Source of the DNA: Marthasterias glacialis
Taxonomy: Eukaryota > Echinodermata > Asteroidea > Forcipulatida > Asteriidae
NCBI GenBank assembly: GCA_911728455.2
Contig: OU452219.1
Span: forward strand, 12,242,397 to 12,306,396
Length of the DNA: 64,000 bases
Reading direction: 5' to 3'
Translations under genes and position numbers: made by a program
Part shown: piece by piece, positions 12,501 through 22,300 of the stretch
Layout of the letters: the number at the start of each line of letters is the position of its first letter
Numbering within the stretch: the first letter of the stretch is position 1
The notes under the pieces: model-generated
What the model was told of the DNA's origin: nothing
The model's input: the letters and a program-made list of their open reading frames with translations, nothing else
The model's database searches: none

Positions 12501-15500
12501 AATATTTTGATTTCGAGTGCTCAAAATGATTTCGTAAGTAAAAGTAGAGGGGCTCTGTACATGCACAGCAATAGATGGTGGAAATATTTGGGTGAATTTG
12601 TGCATTTGATACAAGCATGGAATCTGGCACACGGTCGGAGTATTCCACGAGAAAGAGATTTTTTATTCAATACAAAAACTGGCCATCGCAGATTTTTCCT
12701 TTGAAAACATAAAGGTAGAATAACAAGCAATTTTTAAAATAAAAAATGGCTGCCGTTGCTTTCTATTCTACCTATATTTTTTCAAAGGTCGTTAATCTGC
12801 GATGGCCCAATAGCCAATTTATCTTTCTCAAGACAAACTCTGTGTGCCAAGTTCCATGCTTGCATTATCAAAGACACAATCCCATCACCACCTACTGTAC
12901 TAAGCTTTTCAATATATTAATATTCCACCTTTAAAACCCCCTTTACATTTTTTTGCTGTAAATCTCCGGGTATGTCGGTAATATTTTCACACTTTTTGTC
13001 CAGGTGGCCCTTTTGTCCAGTTTATCTCTCGTTGTTAAGTGTGGCGAAGTTTCTAAAACCTATACCCCACTGTTCAAAATGGATCTACACAACTGGTTTA
13101 ATGTATTTTTGGCCTGTTTTAATACATGGCTCTCCATATGAACATAAATGGAGCGTTTTTTTCCAGACTCGCTATGAGATGACTTGAAATATAGTGTGAT
13201 CGGAGTTGAGCCATTTAAACTCACTCTAAACTAATCAAAACATGTGTTGTTAATAACAGATGATGACGGGCGACCTTTAGAGAGTCTGAGAGATCTACTT
13301 ACGAAGTTGGAATCTCGGGAGATTGACAAAAGTAAGTGATGTGTTATTCTCTCATAGGCATGCCATATCATCGACAGAAAAAGTGTACCCCGTCTGCTCA
13401 GGTAATTCGGGGCCTCTCGACCCATTAGACGAATGGAATTAAGGTCACGGGGTGCACTACTGGCCGATTCAGAATCTTTGCATGGATCTCCAAACGATCG
13501 CGTAAAATAAAACGTGAAAAAGTCGTCGTACACTGTCACTGAAACACGTGTTCGCCACACGCTTTCCCATCACCACCTACTGTACTAAACTTTTCAATAT
13601 ATTAATATTCCACCTTTAAAACCCCCTTTACATTTTTTGCTGTAAATCTCCGAGTATGTCGGTAATATTTTCACACTTTTTGTCCAGGTGGCCCTTTTGT
13701 CCAGTTTATCTCTCGTTGTTAAGTGTGGCGAAGTTTCTAAAACCTATACCCCACTGTTCAAAATGGATCTACACAACTGGTTTAATGTATTTTTGGCCTG
13801 TTTTAATACATGGCTCTCCATATGAACATAAATGGAGCGTTTTTTTCCAGACTCGCTATGAGATGACTTGAAATATAGTGTGATCGGAGTTGAGCCATTT
13901 AAACTCACTCTAAACTAAACAAAACATGTGTTGTTAATAACAGATGACGACGGGCGACCTTTAGAGAGTCTGAGAGATCTACTTACGAAGTTGGAATCTC
14001 GGGAGATTGACAAAAGTAAGTGATGTGTTATTCTCTCATAGGCATGCCATATCATCGACAGAAAAAGTGTACCCCGTCTGCTCAGGTAATTCGGGGGCCT
14101 CTCGACCCATTAGACGAATGGAATTATGGTCACGGGGTGCACTACTGGCCGATTCAGAATCTTTGCATGGATCTCCAAACGATCGCGTAAAATAAAACGT
14201 GAAAAAGTCGTCGTACACTGTCACTGAAACACGTGTTCGCCACACGCTTTCCCATCACCACCTACTGTACTAAACTTTTCAATATATTAATATTCCACCT
14301 TTAAAACCCCCTTTACATTTTTTGCTGTAAATCTCCGAGTATGTCGGTAATATTTTCACACTTTTTGTCCAGGTGGCCCTTTTGTCCAGTTTATCTCTCG
14401 TTGTTAAGTGTGGCGAAGTTTCTAAAACCTATACCCCACTGTTCAAAATGGATCTACACAACTGGTTTAATGTATTTTTGGCCTGTTTTAATACATGGCT
14501 CTCCATATGAACATAAATGGAGCGTTTTTTTCCAGACTCGCTATGAGATGACTTGAAATATAGTGTGATCGGAGTTGAGCCATTTAAACTCACTCTAAAC
14601 TAAACAAAACATGTGTTGTTAATAACAGATGACGACGGGCGACCTTTAGAGAGTCTGAGAGATCTACTTACGAAGTTGGAATCTCGGGAGATTGACAAAA
14701 GTAAGTGATGTGTTATTCTCTCATAGGCATGCCATATCATCGACAGAAAAAGTGTACCCCGTCTGCTCAGGTAATTCGGGGGCCTCTCGACCCATTAGAC
14801 GAATGGAATTAAGGTCACGGGGTGCACTACTGGCCGATTCAGAATCTTTGCATGGATCTCCAAACGATCGCGTAAAATAAAACGTGAAAAAGTCGTCGTA
14901 CACTGTCACTGAAACACGTGTTCGCCACACGCTTTCCCATCACCACCTACTGTACTAAACTTTTCAATATATTAATATTCCACCTTTAAAACCCCCTTGA
15001 CATTTTTTGCTGTAAATCTCCGAGTATGTCGGTAATATTTTCACACTTTTTGTCCAGGTGGCCCTTTTGTCCAGTTTATCTCTCGTTGTTAAGTGTGGCG
15101 AAGTTTCTAAAACCTATACCCCACTGTTCAAAATGGATCTACACAACTGGTTTAATGTATTTTTGGCCTGTTTTAATACATGGCTCTCCATATGAACATA
15201 AATGGAGCGTTTTTTTCCAGACTCGCTATGAGATGACTTGAAATATAGTGTGATCGGAGTTGAGCCATTTAAACTCACTCTAAACTAAACAAAACATGTG
15301 TTGTTAATAACAGATGACGACGGGCGACCTTTAGAGAGTCTGAGAGATCTACTTACGAAGTTGGAATCTCGGGAGATTGACAAAAGTAAGTGATGTGTTA
15401 TTCTCTCATAGGCATGCCATATCATCGACAGAAAAAGTGTACCCCGTCTGCTCAGGTAATTCGGGGGCCTCTCGACCCATTAGAAGAATGGAATTAAGGT

Positions 15501-18500
15501 CACGGGGTGCACTACTGGCCGATTCAGAATCTTTGCATGGATCTCCAAACGATCGCGTAAAAAAAAACGTGAAAAAGTCGTCGTACACTGTCACTGAAAC
15601 ACGTGTTCGCCACACGCTTTCGGGGAAGGGTGGGTTGGAAGCCTATTTTTGCCGACTAAAAGTACCAAATGAAACTAAAAGCGCAATGACATGGGACTCA
15701 CCTACAAGGGGTTCGGGGCATAAAACACTGCAGTTTCAAAAGTTTTTAGGGCTAAGGAGGACTGTCAAGTTGCCGAAAATAGATGTTTAATTTTGAAATT
15801 CAAACTTTAAATACTTTTGGACTCGGGACAAATCCCCTACTGTTGGAGGTTCTTATGGGGGTCCAGGGGCAAATTCCCCGGACGTCTAACATTTTTAGTT
15901 TTTACAGGGCTAAAAAAAGGCCGTCAAGTTGCCAAAAATAAACGGTTTTTTATTTTTGTAAAAGTAAGGCCCCTAATGAAATCTAAAGGGCGAAGCTCTA
16001 CGCTCTACGGCTTTTAGTGTTTTTCAGAGCGTAGATTTCCGCACGTTGCCGAGAATATTAAGTTTGGTAATTCATTGTTTAACTTCTCACACTACAAGGA
16101 TTAAACTAACATTTTCTGTCGGCTAATCTCTTAGGCTTACCGTATGGATTTGTGTTCAGCCCGAGCCCTTACTCGGGTAAGTTTGGTGCTCAAATTGCCG
16201 ACTGTGGCTCTGAATGCCGACTTGGGAAAATATTGCGGGAGGGGATGACACCCCCACACCCCCTCCCCCTGGTCGCTACGCCGCTGATAATGCACCAACT
16301 GGTAGACACAATCATGAACATAATTTTACTGTTTGTAAACGCACATAACCGAAAACATATAGCTTTTCATATCGAGAAACCATAGGTTGAATTTTGGGTT
16401 CAGCAAAACTTGACGATGAGATGCCTCCAGTATTCTGCACGGTGGAAAACGGTGTGTCTGTTAAAGGGACACACCGGCTTACTGTTTACTTAATTTAACA
16501 CGGTCAAAGGTCAGCTTATACGCTTTTCCAGCCGTTGCAACTGTCAAGTTTACGTGACAATGTTGCGCAATGTTGTAAGTAGAATGGTGCTCTGTTTATG
16601 TATGAATTATTACAATGACGAGGCATGAGGATCCAGACTTCATATCCATTCAGCACAAATTCACGTGTAAATAAAAAAAACAGACATAAACAGTGTATTC
16701 TGTGTACGACGAACTGGACGAACTTACTTGCAATGGAGAACGTTTTCATATTATATCGCAAGTAGGCCCTATGTTGTAAAAATTACTTGGACAAATGCCA
16801 GTTGGGTCCATGACTGATCTGTGTTGTCAGGTCGTGTTCAAATGTAGAAAGGGAGAGAATAAGCTTGGCATAATGTGGACATCACAGACATGACCATGGA
16901 CCATAAATATTGTCAAAATGTGTCTTCATGAATTAAAATATACGCAGGCATATTCACAATACAGTTCTATGACACAAACCTGTCCATCAAAATTATGGCA
17001 AAGACCACATCCTTCATGTTCTCATCGTGACCAGCCTGCTGCAGTCTAAAAACTAATGGTAGTGTCCCTAATCTTGGACCATCTTTTCACATTGGCTTGG
17101 CCAATAACAGTCATGTGCCAAGCGAGCCTCCCGCTTTCGCTGCAAACGGATTGCCAATCCTGGCAGCTTTAGCATTCTCCCGTTTTTCGGGGGATGACTT
17201 CACTGGCCGGCCGCGGCCACCGCCACCGGTTTTTTGTTGTGGCGATTGGGGGAGTGGACATTATGCAGCTATCATAGAAGTACATGCAGATAGATCAGCT
17301 GTATGGTGTATGGGATAAACATTCCCCGTCGTCGTCTAGCGTGTGCATAGCGCAGGCAACACGTTACAATAGTTAGGGGATAATAGCTAGGGATACAGAC
17401 TAAAACCCTCGTAAAAAACCGTAATTGTTGGTCTGGCTCCCTACCCCTCCGACAAGCTCCCACGCTTACGGCTAGACCGACCGGCAAGCTGGGGGAGTTC
17501 ATGCCCCAGGGTTTGTCTCTCTGGCCCCACGAGACCCGGCACCGGGTATGGGATATGCCCCAAGGTTTACGTTCCGCTAGCTCCCACGCTGGTGCGGCGT
17601 AAGACACGCTTCGGTTGCACGGACACCTCTGAATGTGAATATTACGTTCGATTTTTCATCATTATTTACAAATTATATCAATAATCTGAATACGTAAGTC
17701 TTTTTTTGTCAAATACTCATGAATAATTGTAAAAAAAAAAAAAATTTGGTTCAGTAATTTTCTTTTATACGGCTGGAAGTAAAACTAACTCCGAAGATCA
17801 CGTGATTTATCCGAACCACTTTTTGGGTTCGGATAAATCGTTTTTTTGAAAAATGCTCGAAAACAGCAAAATTTGATGGTTTCTTTTAGGAACCGTTCTT
17901 CTCCATTCCTGAAAGACCTTTGAAGTCATATGTTAGCCTATTTTGTAGCCCAAGTAGCCCAACGAAGCCGGTGTGCACCTTTAATTAGAAGTTAGAAATC
18001 CTTCCCAATGCAGTTTATCCTTCCTTTATACCTGTCTTTTTTTCTCCCTCCCAATAGAACTAGACTTTCTGAAGAAGTCACTGTCTGAGCAGAGTAAGTT
18101 TCAAGATCATTTTATGACACTATGAAAAGAGTTACCATGTTTACCAAACCACTGCATGGGCAGGTTTGGCTTGGGCTCTACACATTTCAATACAGCACAC
18201 TCTTCAAAATGACTTTAAACTGGGTAGGATCCGAACCCGGAATTGAAGCTGGGTCCAAGATTTCGAGAAAAAAACACCGCCCTGTCTTGGCGGTTTCAGT
18301 CAAAACTTTCACTGTTCGTAATCGGTATTTTCCATAGAAATATAACCTGACGATTGCTCTTTGTGTTGTTATCTTTGCATATCCAAGTGTGACAATTCAT
18401 GATCTGTATGGCAAATTAGCTGTCCTCTCTATTGACAAGTTGAACAGTTTGTGCTTTATCAAACTAGTTTCTTTTCGAAACAGAAAAGCCATTTGTTCTG

Positions 18501-18682
18501 TTTAGTAACAGAAAAATTTAGAGATTTTCTTAAAACTGCTCAGACTTTCAATGTCTTACATTTTAACTTTGTTGTGTTATTTGATATTTTTTCATCCTTT
18601 TTATGCAGAGCGATGTGGCACCGATTTTGATTGCCCGGTTGGTAAAATTTGTGACAGTTTTGCCAAAATATGCTACAAGTAG
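9523..18682 (+). CDS. Gene A: secreted four-Cys peptide precursor with six tandem exon-2 copies
   Basis: Coding exons by splice consensus and paralog alignment: exon 1 9523-9592; exon 2 copies 10970-11041, 11658-11729, 13260-13331, 13944-14015, 14629-14700 and 15314-15385; exon 3 18058-18093; exon 4 18609-18682 (stop TAG). All introns are GT-AG and phase 1. Exon 1 gives a signal peptide starting MKTYILLALAF with a likely cut after VVQA (residue 20). Exon 2 gives 24 residues, acidic with Leu at heptad-like positions (core LESLRDLLTKLES). Exon 3 reads LDFLKKSLSEQ, preceded by a junction Lys. Exon 4 is entered through a junction Lys then Arg, giving a dibasic site before a 22-residue peptide with four Cys (C-x5-C-x5-C-x6-C, net charge near zero). 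Total length is 83 residues with one exon 2 and 203 with all six. It is inferred to enter the secretory pathway and release the C-terminal peptide. Family and target are unknown. How many exon-2 copies are used needs RNA data. Confidence 0.82.
9740..10255. repeat. Head-to-head minisatellite hairpin (CGAAATCATTTCGTGCACT) in gene A intron 1
   Basis: In the left half, units like TTTCGTGCACTCGAAATCA repeat in plus orientation. In the right half the same units occur as reverse complement (TTCGAGTGCACGA). Because the unit is itself partly palindromic, the whole block could form a large cruciform or hairpin. Copies lie at about 12029-12544 (second copy within gene A) and about 40310-40720 (gene C intron 1), so the block predates the A/C split. 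Confidence 0.8.
10392..10518. mobile_element. Small hairpin element with GGCCATCGCAGATT ends
   Basis: GGCCATCGCAGATT (10392-10405) is perfectly inverted at 10505-10518, and most of the interior also pairs (for example the TTGCTTTCTATTCTACCT stretch with the AGGTAGAATAACAAGCAA stretch). Copies occur at about 12681-12807 and, more diverged, about 40876-40984. The size and structure suit a very small non-autonomous inverted-repeat element that inserted in intron 1 of the common ancestor of genes A and C. Confidence 0.7.
10593..15620 (+). repeat. 685-bp exon-containing tandem array inside gene A
   Basis: Units begin CCATCACCACCTACTG at about 10594, 11281, 12886, 13568, 14252 and 14938. Each complete unit is about 685 bp, made of about 613 bp of intron plus one 72-nt exon 2. 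Unit 2 is cut short at 11889, where a 2289-bp duplication re-inserts intron-1 sequence (11890 onward equals 9601 onward). Exon copies are identical except for one synonymous change in copy 3 (GAT for GAC). Acceptor TTAATAACAG and donor AAAA|GTAAGT are intact in all six. Introns are as similar between units as exons, which points to recent unequal crossing-over or gene conversion. Confidence 0.92.
11890..12881. repeat. Re-inserted intron-1 segment (2289-bp offset duplication)
   Basis: This stretch copies 9601-10592 at an offset of 2289-2290 bases, carrying the hairpin minisatellite and the small hairpin element with it. The homology starts 8 bases inside intron 1, so exon 1 and its donor were not duplicated. 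The junction reads GGATCTCCAAGG, where the two parents share CCAA or CAA, a microhomology. The gene therefore keeps a single signal-peptide exon. Confidence 0.9.
15621..18057. other. Gene A intron between the last exon 2 and exon 3
   Basis: The intron begins inside the last array unit (15386). It contains two degenerate copies of a GCCRTCAAGTTGCCRAAAATA block near 15763 and 15930. A segment at about 16130-16400, with GTTCAGCCCGAGCCCTTACT, is also found in gene C at about 42290-42560. A GC-rich patch at about 17100-17600 has open frames on both strands but no domain I recognise and no paralog counterpart. An A-run occurs near 17732. I do not call a gene here. Confidence 0.6.
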
Positions 18683-21180
18683 AGGACAGCAGAGGCACAC
18701 CGCCATTGGCAAAATGTATACCACACTAAACAGTCAAAAACAATATTAATCTTTTTGGGGTACTTCTGGATTGTAAGCTTTTCAACCAACTATGTTCTGC
18801 ACATAACTTGATGCTTCCTGTTCGTTAACCCACAGTTTCAGAAAGAATACGTAGTTTAATTTTCGTACATTCTCTCCCTAAAGTTGTTAAGTTTCATTGT
18901 TTTATTGTTTCATGCTACGATTACTGGATGCTCGCAATTTTAGCGGACCCTAACTAAATATTTAGTTTATTGTAGCTCTCTGGCCTGCGCTTAGCCTCGC
19001 ACTTTTATAATTCGAAAATGCTGAATGAAAAGCAAAAAAAAGAGCGACGTTTGGCACAAACTTTTGATTTAAGTTCGACACTGCCCTGTAGCACGGTACC
19101 GTTAGGGTCTGCGCGATATACACTAATCCAGGCAACTTCTTCATGGTGGTTAACTCTACTGCAGCTATGACCGCTGCACGCGCGCCCAACGCGATAATAG
19201 CGCGTCATCTGCGTATATCATCCCAATCAGCATGAATGATTCACAGTGCGTGTGCATGGAGGCGCGCATGCGGCGGCCATAGGTGCGTGGTGTACACGCC
19301 CGTGAACGAGCTGATCGGATTAGTATAGTTGCACGACGTGGGGTGACAAAAAGTCGCCCTATTGCCGTCTCGAATCGACAGGGAGACTTTGAAATAATAG
19401 GTGCCAGCAAACTTTAACAGGTATATTGTCATCGTTTGCGTAGTTATGCGTATGCGCACATTTCCGAGAACGATGATACCTGGTAAGTCTGCTGCCAAAC
19501 AGCGTCTACAAAAGTCCCCCATTGAATTCCATGTCCGGTGATGTTCATTGGGAATACGCATGGGTAAAGCTTTTGAGAATTCATCTTCAAACGTTGAAAT
19601 TATCACAATTTTCAATTAGGACAAAATTGAAGGTATATAGGGAACGTTATTATTGTGATTTTGCCATTATTATTTGAGTGTCACAGCGCGAATCACCACC
19701 ATGAAACTCGACTGTCACTTAAGGGCGGCAAACAATTTGTAATAAATTCGACGTTTGTCACCGATTTGTTTTAATTGCCGCACTTTTGCCGTGGGAAAAT
19801 CATTTCAGTTGGACATGGCAAAAGTGTGACGTTTAGCGCAGGCCTTAGTAATGGTTTTGGGTTTCTTTCTTGTGGTTATATTCGGTCTTCAGTAACACCA
19901 CGTGATGACATCTTCTTAGCTATGTGAATTGTTCTTTAAGAACTATAATCGGGTTGAAGAATAGTATTTGTGTTTTACCCATATACCGATGTGTGTTAAA
20001 GCCCCAGCTCAACACTGGTAAGAAGAAAAACATAAATGTATACAGATTTACATATATACCTTCCATGGTATATAATTATTTCTGCCTGAAGTGTAATTTT
20101 TCGTCTCAGTGAGACGAAAAGTCTGTCTACAGGAAAACGTACAAAAAATGCTGAATGCATTATTTTTTACCATTTTCTCGCAAACGAAACATCGAAATGA
20201 TCTGACATTTTCACAGGTTGGTTTTATTACCCATATCTTGATTTGTGCAAAGAATTGAAGCATTAACAGTCAGTTTACAAATGTTGAGCTGAGACTTTAA
20301 GCACTGTATACTCAGTATTTTGTAGTAGTTCTTAATAAACACAACTTTATCAAAAGATATGGAACTTTATCGTCATATGGCTATACTTTTTTCCAAGCAA
20401 AATAAGGCAAGATAAGGTCAGACTTGAAAATATAAATAAATAAAAAAAAATCACATTGGAGTTTAGTAGAGCTGATGAAGCAGGAAGAGTAGCAAAACAA
20501 AACAAAACTGAGCGCCGCATTATTTCATGAATCTTTCCCTGACGTCATCACAGACTCAGTGCAAACATGGAGGTAGAAAAGGGGTTAGTATCTCTGCCCG
20601 CGAAACGGCTGGGGTTTTCAGGTCATTCGGAAACTGCGCACGCGCGTTTTGTTTTTCTGCAATGTACGGATTGGCTCACAAACCATCTCGACCCAAATTA
20701 GGAAGGTGTGTTCTCACTGACTCAAAAGGATGTCAACCATCTTGACCCTTTGGTCACTAACAATTTCACTGGGTATTGTCTAGTTCAATCATTGTGTCGC
20801 CCATCAAATGTCACAAGGTATACTTCCAGCCTCGCGAAAAGCCGCAGAATAATGTAAATAAAGACAAAAACACCTCTGTTTTCACAATGAAGTAGTTCCA
20901 CTTTCAATCACTGTTGAAAAAATCATTGGTTTTATTGATGTCCACATACGGTCCGTCAGAACGACAGTATTGACGCAACCTGTTCCTTACTGGTGTGACT
21001 TCTTTGGGGGAATCTAGTGGAGTACAACCCAACCAATTCAAACTATTTTAAAGTTTATCCAGACCTTACCAAGAGGTGTCTTTGAAAAGTATTTCGAATT
21101 AAGTTACGCAGTTAGACGTCCGACAGAGAAGAAAAACCAATGAGTTCACCAAGACATTATTAGTACTTTAATTTGGACAA
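18683..21180. repeat. Gene A 3' flank, part of a segmental duplication with gene C
   Basis: The 3' UTR opens with a block shared by all five genes (ACACCGCCATT then GGCAAAA, then ATACCACACTAA). Beyond it, about 18890-21180 matches the gene C flank at about 43590-46200 with high identity, interrupted by small indels and one insertion of about 615 bp in the C copy. A minus-strand open frame around 19240-19615 is kept in both copies, but the whole DNA is nearly identical, so this is no evidence of coding. Part of the block recurs again at about 53757-54130. Confidence 0.85.
20495..20770. repeat. Dispersed repeat with CTGACGTCATCACAGA core, five copies
   Basis: The block TTTCATGAATCTTTCCC-TGACGTCATCACAG, followed by GGAGGTAGAAAAGGG and CTCACTGACTCAAAAGGATG, occurs here and at about 38770-39015, 44920-45180 and 62755-62960. 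A fifth copy at about 32745-32822 plus 34410-34600 is split by a transposon. No coding frame is shared. The copies serve as a reference for the empty insertion site of the Mutator-like element. Confidence 0.85.
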
Positions 21181-21559
21181 GGACAACTGACCAAAGCCTG
21201 TACTAGGTATAAGGTCAAATGTCACCTAGAGGTCACGTGGGTGTCATTTTGCTGAAATATTTAAAAAAGTTCTTTTTTGTTTGGCCACGTTCTCGTGCCG
21301 AATTTGCCACATTTGGTCACCAGCAGCTTGACCAGGGACCCGTGTATAGGGCCGGCTGATATTTTGTGTTTTATGAAGCACATACATTTCAGATGATGCT
21401 CTATAGTTCTTCCTCTTTTACGATAAAAGTTTTTAGGCGATACAAAATTGCGAGGATTATCAGGAAAAGGAATTGGCAAGTAGAAAACATGCGTAACAGC
21501 CACGAGTGCAGCTAGCGCACTCTATGCCGATACATAATCATTTACAAAGATACGCTGGG

Positions 21560-21990
21560 TTTGTTTATAATAGACCGATTGCGGGACCCACATCACGTGA
21601 CCTGTAGTGGGTATGATGTTATCAAACACGACATCCTCCACATAGGAAAGTGCGGTACCGAACATGATGATTGTTGCATTTGTTTATTCGATCGAGGCTT
21701 TTCTTTCTCGATACATTTAAAAAGTATTCCAGAGTTTGTACCAGAGACTTTCGAGTGTCTGAATAAAACCAGTAAGGACAGTTCCAGAAGTTTTGGAAAT
21801 TCTACAAGGAATTGTGTTCACGATGTTGTAGTACTAGTTGCATGCACGATGGAACGTTTGGGCCAGACATGGAGCCAGACGACCGCTATCACACAGTTTC
21901 AACACAAGAATGTCACAGTTTTGAAGCTGAATTCCTACGTTCTGTAGGCCTAATCCTCTCCTTTTTTAACAGTGATTTACATTACAAACA
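21560..21990. repeat. Dispersed repeat, also at 39010-39600
   Basis: ACGATGTTGTAGTACTAGTT, the GCACGATGGAACGTTTSGGCC stretch and CACAAGAATKTCACAGTTTT occur in both places in the same order. The 39-kb copy carries a 243-bp insertion relative to this one. A 128-residue open frame runs through this copy but is broken in the other, and no domain is recognisable. Confidence 0.7.
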
Positions 21991-22134
21991 AAGGTAAACT
22001 AGGAGTAAACAAACAATTTGGGGGCCTGCAATTTCATCCCATTACGTGTTTTGGGAAACACTTTAAGGCTTATAAATTTCAATTTGCCGAGCACACCTGG
22101 TGACGAGGGGCCAGTTCGATACATGTTTGCGGTA

Positions 22135-22300
22135 CCTGCCGCTAATAATACTGGATTTGAATGGTAAGACATCTGCTCTTGTCACGCGGGAGTCGTGGGT
22201 TCGAATCCCACCCGAGTTGCCTGTGGGTTTTTTCCCCACAGGACTCGAAAGCACTGAGTATACAGTGCTTATCACACATCGGTGTAAGGCAAATTGAAAT
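22135..22300 (+). mobile_element. tRNA-derived SINE-like element
   Basis: TGGTAAGACATCTGCTC followed by GGGTTCGAATCCCACCCGAG gives A-box-like and B-box-like motifs at tRNA spacing. The tail includes CACATCGGTGTAAGG, as in the copies at 6961 and 39711. The element is followed by sequence without clear features. Confidence 0.75.

Noticed and set aside
10682-15241. Repeated 71-codon open frame starting MSVIFSHFLSR, present in every array unit
   Set aside because: It lies in the intron part of the 685-bp unit, is duplicated only because the unit is, and has no counterpart exon in genes B, D or E.
10593-15620. CRISPR-like array of direct repeats
   Set aside because: Units are 685 bp with no short repeat-spacer structure, and the host is clearly eukaryotic.
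15377-15790. 137-codon open frame across the end of the array
   Set aside because: It overlaps the last exon-2 donor and runs out of the array into unrelated intron; no domain and no splice support.
17097-17607. GC-rich open frames on both strands
   Set aside because: Composition alone explains the lack of stops; no paralog has them and no domain was recognised.
19241-19615. Minus-strand frame of 124 codons, also 136 codons at 43972-44382
   Set aside because: Both copies lie in a recent segmental duplication, so their shared openness is not independent evidence; no domain or signal was recognised. A short exon of an unknown minus-strand gene cannot be excluded.
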